A stretch of 64,000 nucleotides of DNA from Chrysopilus asiliformis (GCA_964034945.1 OZ035962.1:86220650-86284649); one strand, 5' to 3'. Counted from the stretch's first letter, positions 1-12,930 are shown. Translations and numbers: made by a program. Notes: generated by a model from the letters alone, not told the origin.

Positions 1-1094
1 AAGACCCGATAGAACTCGCGGAATCAATTCTGAATAAAATTCGCTGAGAAATTCAAGAAAAAATCGCGACTGTAATTGAACCTTACAGACAGTGATATAC
101 CAAAACGGGGCAAAGGAAATAGGGGTAGGGGGGTAACGAGCAACCCAATCGAGATTCTTTTGAAGGCGGACAAATTTCAATTTATTACAGTTTTTTTTTT
201 TAATTTTTTAAACGGTTCTAATTTTCTAAAGTTTCTAGTATCCACTCCAGTACTAGTCCATTCCAAATTCGGGATAGTCAAAGGACGCAGAAGCATTACT
301 CAATCAGAACGGCATAATAAATCTCTACATTCCAATTTTCTAACAAGTCTGAAATGCACAACTTTATGAAAATTCACTTGAAATATAATTACCCCATGAG
401 TTAAGATTTCGAAAAATACCAACTTTACGTTTCTTCTGAAATTTGGGTTAATTTTCTAGTAAACACAAATTAATTTCAATTCAACGTGTGAATTTGGCCA
501 GAGGCCAGAAATCTTACCGTCGGACTCAATGTTTTTGACGTTGTAAACAATGAAAATGAAAATCATTTTGCTATAAAACATTTTCTATTATGTCCATAAT
601 TAGTTAACCAAATCCAAAGTCATAACATTGTAATTTAATGACTCTTTTGTTCGATTAAACGACGCAATTTTTTTTTTTTTGCCTTATTAATTAAATTTGT
701 CAAAGGATTGATATTTGAAATTTTTATTTTTACACATTATGTTTGGTTACAGTTTTAAGTTCTTTGGCAATCAGTGGCGTAACTAAGAATTGGGACCACC
801 GCCAAAATCTCATTGGGAAAACCATTTTGTTCTGAATGATGATTGCAATTTAATTGTGATAAAGGACATAGTTGCGATGCTCATACCAAAATTATACGAT
901 CCTACTCATTTTATATAAATAAATGCATATCAGTCATCCCGGACAAATTGCGCCGCAGGCGAAATTTTTTGTTTCTTCCTTTCGTTTCCCAACATATTTT
1001 GTCACTACATTTAGCACTAAGATTAAAATCAAGCACAAATAAGTAATCCGGGACAGATAATAGGTAGGAGAAGTGGGAAAATAAAGCTTTTAAT
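1..1094. other. AT-rich upstream sequence, no gene seen
   Basis: No reading frame with recognisable protein. Bases 1-90 resemble the end of the GTTTACA-ended MITE family (AATAAAATTCGC motif) seen at 4354-4613. The rest is AT-rich without structure. Confidence 0.6.
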
Positions 1095-1270
1095 CAGAGA
1101 TGCAAACCAAATGTTTTTTGAAAAAGGTTCGGTTTTGGTTTTGGTTTTGGTTTCCATGATTTGAAATTTATGGTTTTGGTTCGGTTTTGGTTCAAAGGGC
1201 TTGGTTTTGGTTCGGTTTTGGTTCGGTTTTGGTTCAGACAAAAAAATCGATTAAAAAAATTTATTTTAAA

Positions 1271-1860
1271 ACATAACAAAAGCTATAATTGCCAATCTTG
1301 CAATCATTGGAGACCCGTATGGTGATATTCGTATCAAAATTCGAACAGTTATACCAAAATTCCACATTGAAGTCAAACTTTCCAATAAGATTTTTTAAAA
1401 TTTGTTCCAATCGGATTTTGATGTATGGGAGTTTTATGTAGAATCATATCCTAAATAACTTTTGTTCTTGGACTTTTTTGATAAGATGCACCGTTTTTGA
1501 GATATTCACAAAAAACGTTTTCGTTCATATGACGGCTACCCCCCTAATGGTCCATTTTTGCCCATTAACGAACTTAGCCTCGCATTTTACGAAAAACGGA
1601 TATGTGCAAAATTTCAAGTCTTTAGCTCAATCCGTGCGCCCGCAATCCGCGCCACAGACAGACAGACAGACAGACGGACGGACGGACGGACGGACGGACG
1701 GACGGACGGACGGACAGACGGACGGACATGCTAAATTCAACTTTTTTCATCATTCTAAACACACTGGTGTTATTCATTTTTGTGTGCGATGACGAGATCT
1801 TGGCGTTACAAACGGTAAGGCAAAGTTAATATACCCTTTGGTTTCACCATACGGGTATAA
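1271..1860 (+). repeat. TTATACCC-hairpin repeat, copy A
   Basis: About 590 bp, shared with 8816-9334 (+) and 28781-29352 (-). It ends in a hairpin made by TATACCC and GGGTATA, and carries an expanded GACA/GACG microsatellite at about 1658-1730. Similar GGGTATA-ended repeats are widespread in flies; the class is uncertain. The predicted proteins across it come from the microsatellite and are not genes. Confidence 0.8.
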
Positions 1861-1935
1861 ACACAGAAAAATAACATTTCAGTCTTATTTAACAAAATAA
1901 AATAAACAATTCAAACTTTAGTATATGGATGTGAT

Positions 1936-2541
1936 ATATCGTCAGCTTAACCCTAATAAGCTCAGGCTAATTTTGTCCTTAATCCACGCTGGCGGTGACT
2001 CACAGTCACCATGCCGGAAAAAAAGAATAATTTAATTAAAAAAAAATTTGTGAGTTTGCATTTTTTAATTCAGTTAATAATATTTATTTATATATAATGT
2101 ACATCATTCGTACTCTTTATAATTGTAGCATAAAATTGATTTTTAAGAATGTTCTTGAATGTTCAAGGAGCGTGAATCTTCAAGGTCCTTGAAAGTCAAG
2201 GAGCGTGAATGCAATAAATTTTTTTAACATTCGTAACAATCACTCTCAAAACTGAAACAGTGACTCAAAGTCACCGGGTGTGCGGATTAGAGTTAAAGTG
2301 AATTTGTGCTAAGTCCAAAATATGAAATTTTACAAAAGAGCAAAAAAGCCTTGTTAAATCATTTTAATTTTCATTTAAAAAAACTGAGTCTCATTAAAAG
2401 AAAACTAAGCTTCATTTAATTCTCAGTCAATTTTCAGTTTTCTTTAAATGAGAATTAAAATTCTTTAACAAGGTTTTTAGCTCTTCCGTAAAATTTGATA
2501 TTTTGGTCTTAGCACAAATACACTTTAAGCTGACGATATAT
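1936..2541. mobile_element. palindromic MITE with GATATATCGTCAGC ends
   Basis: Ends GATATATCGTCAGCTTAA and its reverse complement bracket about 600 bp. The right half (2285-2535) is itself strongly palindromic around AACAAGG and AATTTGTGCTAAG. A second member of the family lies at about 52978-53210. Confidence 0.65.
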
Positions 2542-2917
2542 CGATATATGGATTAACGTGCAGTTATTTGCTTATTTGCTATTTAAATTTATTAATAAGA
2601 TATCTTCAAGCTGAACATCTTCAGTGTTGGCCCGTTTATCCGACAGCACGAACTTCAAAAAATTACATGGTCGATAATAAAAAAAATGTCAATCCTAAAT
2701 ATTGAAATATAAACTGAACCGAACCGAACCAATAAAATAAAATTTGGTTTTTGGTTCGGTTCAATCAGCTTGTTCAAAAATGGTTTGGTTTTGGTTTGGT
2801 TCGGCCATATTTTTTCAGAGAGGTTCGGTTTGTGGTTTGGTTTTGGTTCACTAAAATTTCAATGGTTCAGTGGTTTTTGGTTCGGTTCAAAAACCGGTTT
2901 GCATCTCTGCTTTTAAT

Positions 2918-4350
2918 GCCTTGAAATTCCTCGAGAAGTACTCAACAAGGCAAAGCAGCGCTTGCGGCAAAAACTGTATCTTACGCCTCTACGGTTTTCC
3001 AAAAGACGGTAATTTTTGTTTAGAATACACAAATTGCGCCGCAGTCAAGATTTTTCGAAAGTTTTGTAAATAAACGCACCGCAAGTGATTTTATTTCAAG
3101 AAAAACACGCTGGCAGTAGATTTATTTTACATACTCGCATATTCCTGACACTAAACTAGGGTGCCCCCTCCATTAGCCCTCCGCATTATGGGCGTATGCT
3201 CCCCCTAATCTCGCCACTGTTTGCAATAACAATCTGTAAAAAATGAAATATGAACGAAAATTTATTAAGTCCCATTTACTTTCTATTAACTGTCTTAAAA
3301 ATCTATTAACTGCCTTGAATTGAGACAGTATTTGTGGGTATATAATGGTTCGGGACAACTTTTCCGTCGCATTTTGGTGAACATTTACTGGAATGAAAGT
3401 AAAAAAGTGTTTTAGTGACTCAGCTATAATAAGCTATTAATAAGGTTAAGCTGAGCTTCTGCTTGTCCGCCGTGTTTGAACTCATGCACAGGAAGAATGT
3501 TTTAGGGTTGTGTTTTTTACCGTATTTTATATTTTCTTACCACCCGACTTTCATATCCTGGGTCAGTGCGATTTAAAAAATAAGAATTTTGGCAACTGTT
3601 TATCTATGACTACTTTTAGATCGCACATAGGATTATTTATCCTCACTCTATCGCACATAGGAGTGAGCCTAGATCACTAGTAGTAAAATGTTGACGGTGT
3701 TTATTACGTAAATCATATTACCAAAGGGAACGATCTAAATTTATGACGAATTCGAATTACAGATTTAGAGGATGCTCTCCGGTGGAGTCGAAGAGTACCC
3801 ACTTCATTCAACACAATTTTGTTAGAAAAAATCTGTCAAAATGTTGTTTTCGATTAAAATCTAGATCGAGCAAAAACAGCAGGCCATTAGTATACGCCAG
3901 TAGTCTATCCCAAAATGGGGCTGGGCCTCCTCAATTGATGTTTCTCAGAATTTTTCGATATCCTACTGCGAGCCATGGAATTGCATCGTTTGTAAGGCTT
4001 TTTGTTGCAACCCATCAACATCAAAGGTTGTGCCAACAACCTATATTGATGGTATTGTTAGCACCAGGCAGTAACCATCACTAGTAATTTCGATCAACCA
4101 AGTTCAGTCGATTTGAAATAACAGCGTGCGGTAGGCAAGGTTCGAATCCACCACCTCCGACTTACAGTCTAAGTGCTTTACTATTGAACCACTCTAAAAT
4201 AGCGACTGCCTAGAAACAAAAAAAATACGATATACTCACAACCTTTTTGATAATAAGTGATAAAGTGATGCTTAGAAAGCTGGTATCCTAGATTTTGAAA
4301 CACTGGTTTAGAAACCTTCGATCCTTGCTTAGAAACCTTCGATTACTTTC
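2918..4350. other. intergenic, no gene seen
   Basis: AT-rich sequence without convincing coding potential. A tRNA-like fragment on the - strand lies at about 4135-4195. Two short copies of ATCGCACATAGGA occur at 3620-3665. Confidence 0.6.
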
Positions 4351-4353
4351 TAA

Positions 4354-4613
4354 GGCCCCGTTTACACCTGTGAATTTTATTCAGAATTCAATCCGCAAAT
4401 TTTATTCATCTATCTCAGAATCAATTCTTTTAGCGTTATCATATGTTGTCATATTAGAATTTATTCCGGGTGTTTTGTATGAAAAAATCTAGTTCAGGCA
4501 TATTTCAGGAATAAATTTCAGAATTTTGTGTCGTAGTGTAAACGGTCGCGCAACATGAATTTATTCTCGAAGAATAAAATTCGCGGGATAAAGTGTCAGA
4601 TGTAAACGGCACC
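4354..4613. mobile_element. MITE, TAA target duplication (PIF/Harbinger-like)
   Basis: Ends GGCCCCGTTTACA and TGTAAACGGCACC are flanked by TAA on both sides (4351-4353, 4614-4616). Arms continue with GAATTTTATTC. Related fragments occur at 1-90, about 6740-6825 and about 14990-15083. Confidence 0.75.
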
Positions 4614-4616
4614 TAA

Positions 4617-7560
4617 CCTCAAACTCCCGATTAAGATCTCATTTTAGAAGGTTTCTAACTTTGAAACTGATTTTCTGATTTTTATTTACTGAACCCTTAA
4701 TTTTTTCTCTAATATAATTAAAATATCTGACCCATTGCGAAATTCCGAAAATTTCTTCAAAAATTCTTCCATCAACACACTTAAAATGTGTAATTAAAAT
4801 TTACATTGAAATTCCCATTTCATATCCATTTCGAAATTTCTCGCACGAGTGTATAAATTTCAGAGTATCAAATTACATATCAAAAGTCTATTTTCTGCCT
4901 TATGTTATGTCATACCAAAAGAATTTCCACCAATAACCAAAAAAAGCATGAAATCCCTGATGATTTCTTGGGACCTGTACGGCTGTGTGCCATTCGCGTT
5001 CGTTTTCTACTCCAGAAGCTAAAATCGTACGGGAATATAATTCTAAAATTACAAAATTTTTAGCATCCAATTACGAATCAGAATCTCTAGCATCGGATTC
5101 TCATGTCTCGTAGAAAGAAATCTTAAGATCGGAAAATTTCGGTGCGACGCGCGGCGGGAAATCATTATTTGATCCGGGCGGCGCGGTATTTCGTTACAAA
5201 TTTAGAAACTCTACCTCATTTGGACGATTGCGGCGGCTCCCTGAAAATGAAGATGATGTTCTATAGTTGCGGCCGATCATGAGGACTGATGATGATGAAA
5301 AACGAGGAAAACTCATTAAACACCAGGCGTAAAACTGGTGGCTTCTTCGGATATCATCCGAAAAAAAAACCAGAAAAAAAAAACTTTTTGCGCCTCAGAT
5401 TTATGAGTAAATTTGGTAACGGAGGTTTTCCCTTTTCCCTTGGAACTTCCATGATTTTTCCAATCTCAAACGAACACAAACATTCAAATGTAGTGGAATC
5501 AACAGTTGGTGGAAAATTCCTTTCCACTTCCATTTAACACTTGTGGGAAATTAGAAGAAGACGAATTTAAAAGCGGCTGATCGCGGCTGAAAATTGCGTA
5601 GATTTTTCCCATCAGGGATTTTAATGTCTTCCTGTAGGAGTTCTCCAACCTCGATTTTGTGTAAATGGCAACGAAAATACTTTTCCAAAGTTCAAATTCA
5701 GTTTTCTATGTTTTCGTGTTGTGTTTTCAAACATCCATCGTGTTTCGTAGTTTTTCCTTGTGATGTGTCGTTTTTAGCTGATTTTCAGACGGCGCGACGC
5801 GACGTAGACGGGGATTACTAAAAATTCCCTGGCATCGCGCCAAATTTTTAAAATCAAATGTGTTACATTCAAACATTTTGGTCGGTTTGCGTTCGTTACT
5901 ACATGGACATCTTGACCAGTAGTTGGTTCTATTTTTAAAATCGTTTCTTTGTTTTGTTTTAGCTTCGTCTGTTCTTATTTTTGATACTAAGTAAGTATTT
6001 CTGAACGGTTTCTGCTCTATTATTATTCCTTTAGTCAGAGATTAGCAACATTTTGATGTTGGGACTTGTATTTATGAATATTGGTAGGTTTTTTTTCTAT
6101 TTTATCGTGGGTATTGGCAGGTTTTTTATAGTTGTAATAACTGGCAAATGGTAAAAGTCTACCGATTTGAATTTGTAGCGATTAAAAAAAATGAAATTTT
6201 GGTCAAGAAAAAATGGAAATTTTGTAGCATAAGTTCGAATCCAAACTTTTGATACACATATTCATAATTCTACAGGATTTTTTAATTACTAACGGACGAT
6301 CTCCTTTTCAATTTTTTTTTTTACCTGAAACACGTTAAAAATCCGGAAGCTCATATATGGATGCAGAAACCCGAAATACAACCCAGCAAACATAACAATA
6401 CGTTGTGACTTCTCCCGATATTCATCCTGTGTTCATCCAAATTCATCGCAATTTCATTTTCATCGGTCAAACGATTCTTCCATCATATGGAAAGGTTGTT
6501 ATGGCCGCGAATGCAGACTGAAGAATCGCCTATAATTCTTCCGGTAGAGTCCTGGGTATGGAAGGATCGCTGGAGAAGAAACCATAATTCCGCTATATAA
6601 ACAACATCTGCAATTCTCAGTCTCCGGGTGACTGAAAAATTGAGTTTGATGTTCGTATGGAAAATATTTTGCCTAGAAGATTCGTTTTTATATGAAAAAA
6701 ATCGAGTTCGAGCGACAGGAATAAATTTTTAAACTTTGTGTTGTAGTGTAAACGGTTGTACAACATGAATGTAGTGTCGAAGAATAAAATTCGCGGAATA
6801 AAGTGTCAGATGTAAACGAACCCTTACGGTAAGTTTTTCATCCTCGGCGCTACAACTCTCGAAGAGCCTGGGCTTCCTCAATTGAGGTTTCATAACAATT
6901 TCTTCCCTGCTTCGCACGGTATGTTTTTGCGAATCAAAAAATACACTTGGAGCCTTGCCATATTAGAAATATTTTATTCTCGGCTGACACTGAAAATTTA
7001 CGGTATATTATTTAAGATTTTTCAAAATGTGGAGTTAATCGGAATTAATCGAAAAAGTGGAGTTAATCGGCCCATTTGTATGGGAGAGGGAAGAAGGAAT
7101 TGTGCGATTGAATATTCATGTATGGAAGAGTTATGTACGTAAATTCATAATCTAAATACATTTTGCCTTTATGAACTTTTCGATGTGAACAACCGTTTTC
7201 GAGAAATCCATAAAAAACTGTTTTTTTTTTTGTATGGGGGAGGGGGGAAGGAATGGTTTGGTTTTGCCGTAAAAATGTCAAGTCTCAGGCGCGTTCGTAA
7301 GCTATGATGTTCACGGTCGACCGGGCGGACAGCTGGACGGACGAACAGATGAAAGTCAAAATCTTTTGTCATACCAAATAGCCTGGTGTAATTCATTTTT
7401 GGATACGTCGAGGAAAATACATGATTATTGACAAATTGCTTCCCCAGAAAATAACAGCCAATAGTTTCACCGTTTTTCCATATGTGGAGCCATTTTTGCA
7501 TTTCATCAGGAAGATATTTCTGGAATTTCTAATCAAATTTCATTTTTAAAAGCTTTTATT
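4617..7560. other. intergenic with decayed repeats
   Basis: No gene recognised. The segment 5130-5820 has several CG-rich patches. The segment 6740-6825 is a fragment of the GTTTACA-ended MITE family. The segment 7080-7500 is a diverged relative of the TTATACCC-hairpin family (motif TTTTGATGTATGG and a CGGACG stretch). Confidence 0.6.
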
Positions 7561-7725
7561 TAGCTCGCTATCTTGTCTGTTTGTTTGTCTGTTTGTCTGT
7601 TTGTCTGTCAGATCAAATCTTGCAACCCAATTTTGACCCACTTCCACTTGTCCGATTGACTTGAAATTTTGCACACTTATATAAGTCCGATGACAATACA
7701 ATATTTTCACTACTTCGTCCTTATA

Positions 7726-8455
7726 AGGATAACGGAAGGTCCTGTAAGGATAACGTGATTATCCTTTTCTCCAAATTTTCCGGAAAAAAATCTATCCTGG
7801 GGGTTTTTGGCGTCGCTGAATCCGAATCTGTCATTAAAAAGTCAGTAAGGATAACGGAAGGTCCTGTAAGGATAACGTGATTATCCTTTTCTCCAAATTT
7901 TCCGGAAAAAAATCTATCCTGGGGGTTTTTGGGGTCGCTGAATCCGAATCTGTCATTAAAAAGTCTGTAAGGATAACGGAAGGTCCTGTAAGGATAACGT
8001 GATTATCCTTTTCTCCAAATTTTCCGGAAAAAAATCTATTCTGGGGGTTTTTGGGGTCGCTGAATCCGAATCTATCATTAAAAAGTCTGTAAGGATAACG
8101 GAAGGTCCTGTAAGGATAACGTGATTATCCTTTTCTCCAAATTTTCCGGAAAAAAATCTATTCTGGGGTTTTTGGGGTCGCTGAATCCGAATCTGTCATT
8201 AAAAAGTCTGTAAGGATAACGGAAGGTCCTGTAAGGATAACGTGATTATCCTTTTCTCCAAATTTTCCGGAAAAAAATCTATTCTGGGGTTTTTGGGGTC
8301 GCTGAATCCGAATCTGTCATTAAAAAGTCTGTAAGGATAACGGAATGTCCTGTAAGGATAACGTGATTATCCTTTTTCTCAATTGTTCCGGGAAAAAATA
8401 TATTCTGCGGGTTTTGGGGTTCGCTGAATACGATTCTCAAGTTAAAAAGCCTGTA
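7726..8455. repeat. tandem array, six units of 121-122 bp
   Basis: Successive GGATAACGGAAGG positions fall 121-122 bp apart. Each unit holds two copies of CTGTAAGGATAACG and one TCGCTGAATCCGAATCTG. The first five units are nearly identical, which suggests recent expansion, while the sixth is diverged. Confidence 0.92.
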
Positions 8456-8508
8456 AGGACATCTCAAATGTAAAGCTATATATTCGAAGACTAAAAAGAA
8501 CAAAATAA

Positions 8509-8776
8509 AAAAAAAATAAAAAAAATTTTTTTAAAAAAAGCTTTTATTAAAAAAAATGCACTAAAAAGAAAAAAATAATTTTCTGGGCGCTGTGTATCAC
8601 AAATATAAAAGCTTTTAAAAAGCGAGATAAAGCATAAAACAATAAAATAAACATTTATCTCGCTTTTTAAAAGCTTTTATATTTGTGATACACAGCGTCC
8701 AGAAAATTATTTTTTTCTTTTTAGTGCATTTTTTTTAATAAAAGCTTTTTTTAAAAAAAATTTTTTTATTTTTTTT
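8509..8776. repeat. long inverted repeat (hairpin)
   Basis: Arms 8509-8631 and 8654-8776 are almost perfectly complementary around a 22-bp spacer. The core is GCGAGATAAA with TTTATCTCGC. The same core recurs in the hairpin at about 54030-54215. Confidence 0.92.
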
Positions 8777-8815
8777 CTGAAATGAATTCACAATCAAGCT
8801 TCATTTTGGCAAAAA

Positions 8816-9334
8816 AAAAACATAACAAAAGCTATAATCCCCGATCTGGCAACTATTGAAAACCCGTATGGTGATATTCGTATCATAATTTGAGCAGTTG
8901 TACCAAAATCCCACTTTGAAGTCAAACTATCAAATAAGATTTTTTAAAACTTATTCCAATCGGATTTTGATGTATGTGAGTTTTATGTAGAATCATATCC
9001 TAAATAACTTTTGTTCTTGCACTTTTTTGATAAGATGCACCGTTTTTGAGATATTCACAAAAAATGTTTTCGTTCGTATGGGGGGTACCCCCCCTAATGG
9101 TCCATTCTTGCCCATTAACGAACTTAGCCTCGCATTTTACGAAAAACGGATCCACGCAAAATTTCAAGTCTCGGACGGACAGACGGACAGACGGACAGAC
9201 GGAATTAAATTCAATTTTTTTTATCATTCTAAACACACCGGTGTAATTCATTTTTGTGTGTGATAACGGGATCTTGGCGTTACAAACGGTAAGGCAAAGT
9301 TAATATACCCTTTGGTGTCACCATACGGGTATAA
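8816..9334 (+). repeat. TTATACCC-hairpin repeat, copy B
   Basis: Same family as 1271-1860, with a short GACGGACA microsatellite at about 9174-9202. It ends CATACGGGTATAA. It directly abuts the composite element to its left. Confidence 0.8.
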
Positions 9335-11055
9335 AAAACTATTTACTATTTTCATTGTCAATATCGTTGTTCTGCACCCATTTGCTCTAATTTTAACACA
9401 AATAGCGGCAAGTAATAATTCTCGTCAGTGAAAATTTGGAGCACACTTTATCCAAATTACATTTTGCTGGCGTCAGGAAAAACACACTTACAAAACCATA
9501 AGTTATTTCAATATTCAGAAAATTACTTGTAAAAAACTTGAAAATTTTATCATTTCTAAAATTTGTTTGAAAACATTGATATTAATTTTCCCACGTGATT
9601 TTTTACGCGATCACCGGTCAATGTTTCGTACGAAATTCAAATTTAAATTCACCAAAAATATGAAAAATTTCATGTGCGTGCGCAGCGAGCTGCCAATTTT
9701 TTTGACAAAACTTGGCGCTTTTGTTTATTTCATTTTGCGCATTAATTTAATCCAATTCGTAAAATCATTGGCATCTGACAGTAGGAAAAATGGTTGATGA
9801 AAAATCCTCAAATTTTTTTTACCTTTGTGCATTTTTCACTCGAGACTTTTTTATTCTTGGGTGACATTTTTTTCTCGCCTCTTTGGTGATTTTTACGATT
9901 CGTGTGAGTTATTCGCTTGAACGTTTGTTGACTTTCGACAGTGTCAATAAATTATCGAAGACAATCCAGAGACCTGTGAAACGTCACCGTGTAAAGTTCT
10001 TGTATTCTCCTTCTTTACACTAAATGTTTATGTTTTTCTCCTTGTTTTTTAATGCGGTTTTTTTTTGGTTTTTTGCATTTGTAAATTTTTCAAACTTTCT
10101 TCTCTTTATGGCGTTTCGAGACCATCATTTTACGCTTTTGGTGGCTGGCGTTGTGTTTTTGTGTGGCTGGGACTTCGATTTCTATGAGATTTTCGTTTCC
10201 CAGGCGAGTTTCGATGATTTATTGCGAATTCGCTAAAGAACTTGTTCTCCAGGGTGTTAAAGATGAACATTTCTCTGGGCTTTTAATAACAACTCTGGAG
10301 GAGCGAATTAATTTCCATTTTAACTCGAGATAAATTAATTTACTTATCGAAGATAATAATTTTGTGCGAAAGATTTATTCACGACGTGACGAAACGAGAA
10401 ACGACAACCAGGGAATCGGGAACACACGCACATCGTATACAACAGGGTTCTCTAAACTGTGGGGATACAAAATTAAAATACTGTAAGAGCTAAAGGAAAA
10501 TTTGTAAGGTTTTGACCTTAGAAATAAAAGTTTGTCCATAAAATACGCGATGCTAATTTTAAGCTTTTCGGGCTACCTCCCCCTGCCCCGTCGCACTTTT
10601 TTTGCAATTTGTTAAATGGAGTTTAGTACCATCGCAGACTCTCCTTCCCCAAAAGTGCGACGTATTGTGCAATATAAACAGACACTTATCTATTATATAA
10701 TAGGCGTTTGTGTCCGTCTGTCTGCCTGTTCGCTTAAAACTCGAGAACAACTGAACCGATTTGGATGAACCTTTCAGGGGAGCTTACTGGCATCAATAAG
10801 AGTGTTTTAGGTCATAAGCTGACCCAAACTAGAGGTTGAACCGTGCAGTGATCAGGGTCGAAGCCCGTAAACTAAAAGACTTTTAGTTTTTAGTTTTAAA
10901 ACTAAAAGTCAAACTCCACTCAAACCGCAATCGAAGCTACATTGAGTTGTCTACCAAAACCTTACAATTGTTGTTCATTAAGTTAAGTTGATTAAGTTTT
11001 TCGGGTAGTCCATGACTCAGCCCTGAAGTACTTAGACCATGAGGATCCATTGTTG
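9335..11055. other. intergenic, no gene seen
   Basis: AT-rich with T-rich runs at 10020-10110. The segment 10700-10790 is a fragment related to the TCTG-bearing repeats at 26071 and 53471 (GAACCGATTTGG motif). No convincing exon is visible. Confidence 0.6.
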
Positions 11056-11063
11056 TTACAATC

Positions 11064-11333
11064 CAGTGGCGGCTTTATAGGGGAGGCAATGGAGGCAATG
11101 GAGGCATTGCCTCCTCATAACATTTTATAAAAAATGTTTTTCTAACGTATGCCTTTAATTTTTTATACCATAATGGACTGTATAAAAATCTGTATGTTCA
11201 GAAAATAATAATTTAAAAGAAAATCCTATTCTCTAATGTCGAATTCTCTAAAACATAAACTACAAATTATCTTCATAGAGGCTAGCCTCCGATTCGTTGC
11301 CTCCTCATTTCAAATATACACGAGCCGCCACTG
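11064..11333. mobile_element. hAT-type MITE, young, copy 1
   Basis: Ends CAGTGGCGGCT and AGCCGCCACTG type, flanked by the exact 8-bp duplication TTACAATC (11056-11063, 11334-11341). Almost identical to 44493-44754. This copy has one extra GGAGGCAAT unit near its left end. Confidence 0.9.
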
Positions 11334-11341
11334 TTACAATC

Positions 11342-12906
11342 CAATCCTTAGTTGATCAGATTTGGGCTGATATGCCATTGAAAAGAATTTCATACAGCGC
11401 TTTTCAGAATTACAGAAAATGGTTCTATCTTTTCTATTAAGTAATGGTTAATAAAAATGCCTTTCTTAATAAATATTTTTATACAATTTAGTCTTGAAAG
11501 CAGATTCTTGCCAACTATGAGGTCAATCGTTTTAGAAACTTTTGCTTTACTTTACCAGCAGTATTTATGTCAACCGCTAACGTCACGGTTGACATGAATT
11601 GCGTTTAGCGTAAAGACAGACATGAACTAGCTTGACAGTGTTGGTCCAAAGGTTTAAAAACGAAGCGGCATAAAAACACTAAGTTGACAATTTAGCTGTC
11701 TATAAGTTCCGTAAGTTAGAATATACAAACTCTGCCGATGTCAATGAAGCCCCAAGTATGCAAGATCTCAAATACTTTTCTCGCAGGGATGGTTCTTACT
11801 TACTAGAAACTCAATAGGGGTCTTCATGGAATCCCATAAATGACTTGTAAATCGCGTAACCTGCATAAATGTAATACCTCGTAAATGAACTTGTATGGAA
11901 AATCTTTGTATGGAAAATCTTTGTATGGAAAATCTTTTACGCAAAATGGAAAATCTTTGTATGGAAAATCTTTTTGTCAATTTATGCGATGTTTTTGGTA
12001 TGCAAACGATCTCGTAAAATTACGTAAACGTATTTAACGGAGATTTCGAGAAATTGTGAAATTCATCTGCAAAAAAAAAGGATTTATTTTGTGGCATTTG
12101 TTACCATATTTTAATTTTTTACAAATGATCGATTTACGTGTTACAGTGTAAATACACTAATTATTTAAAGAGTGTGTTTATGAACCACTGCGCGTAAAAA
12201 TACGCAAAAACGCAATCGGTAATTTTATCTCGTTCCATGAATACCCTTAATATATTTAGCATAGTGCTCGTTTTAGCGATTTTAAGAATATTTTTGGTAA
12301 TTTTGACCAATTTTCATCAGTTTTTTTAAATTCAGATCTTAGACGTTCTCTCAATTCAGCTCTGGAATTTAAAAAAAAAAACATAAAATCGACGATTTTT
12401 GTGTACATCGCTTTAATTTCTACATTTTAACAACCAATGAAATATCTACTTGAAAAAACTTAACATTCTTTATCACAAATCGCGATGAGTTTGAATTTAG
12501 ATCCAAATCTGATGATTTCTAATTCCCCATGGATAAATCAAGTAAAAGTTTAATCAATAAAACTAATTTTTTGAATAAACGTATTTTTAGTTAGTAAACC
12601 ATTTTTTTATGAAAAAAAGCACAACACATGTTCAAATATTTGAGATAAGAGTTTTTTTTGTGAGGTAAAAGTACATCAAGGCCAAAAGAAATTTTAAAAA
12701 ATCAAGTGGTGGAAACACAACAAAAAAAAGTGCAATCATGAAAGTGAGAAAAATCAAATAAAAGTCGAAATCGTAGCCGTCGTCTTCGTTATAAGTGAAA
12801 ATCAAGTGATAAATTATTATTAATCGATAGTAATAATAGTAGGAAATTTTTCGTCGTTTTGTAAAAGTGCTGGAAGCGCGTTCAGCGATCCAGAAGGCAG
12901 ATTTAC
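11342..12906. promoter_or_regulatory. so: region upstream of so, includes probable 5' UTR
   Basis: AT-rich. A block at 11890-11975 repeats TGGAAAATCTTTGTA several times. The last 250-300 bp before the start codon lack repeats and end with an in-frame TAA at 12862, so they are probably 5' leader. No TATA box or initiator can be assigned with confidence. Confidence 0.4.
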
Positions 12907-12930
12907 ATGAATACGATTTGCTTGAAAAAT

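Larger units (their letters stand above)
1095..2909. mobile_element. hAT-type DNA transposon, non-autonomous, with nested insertions
   Basis: Terminal inverted repeats CAGAGATGCAAACC and GGTTTGCATCTCTG are flanked by the exact 8-bp duplication CTTTTAAT (1087-1094 and 2910-2917), the hAT hallmark. Both ends carry subterminal repeats of GGTTCGGTTTTGG. Inside lie a copy of the TTATACCC-hairpin family (1271-1860) and a GATATATCGTCAGC inverted-repeat element (about 1936-2541). No transposase frame remains. Confidence 0.88.
7545..8790. mobile_element. unclassified composite element: TCTG microsatellite, 122-bp tandem repeats and long hairpin (copy 1)
   Basis: From left to right: AAAAGCTTTTATTTAGCT, a TCTG/TTTG microsatellite (7573-7612), about 110 bp of unique sequence, six tandem units of 121-122 bp (7726-8455), then a near-perfect inverted repeat with arms of about 120 bp (8509-8776). 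Related copies lie at 24656-26010 and 54000-54885. No protein is encoded. The unit resembles the ends of pogo/Tigger-type elements (CAGTGAAACC at 24661), but that is only a suggestion. Confidence 0.7.

Noticed and set aside
1478..1792. Frame with a long Asp/Gly/Arg/Thr repeat
   Set aside because: It is translation of the GACA/GACG microsatellite in a dispersed repeat; the same frame appears at the other copies of the repeat.
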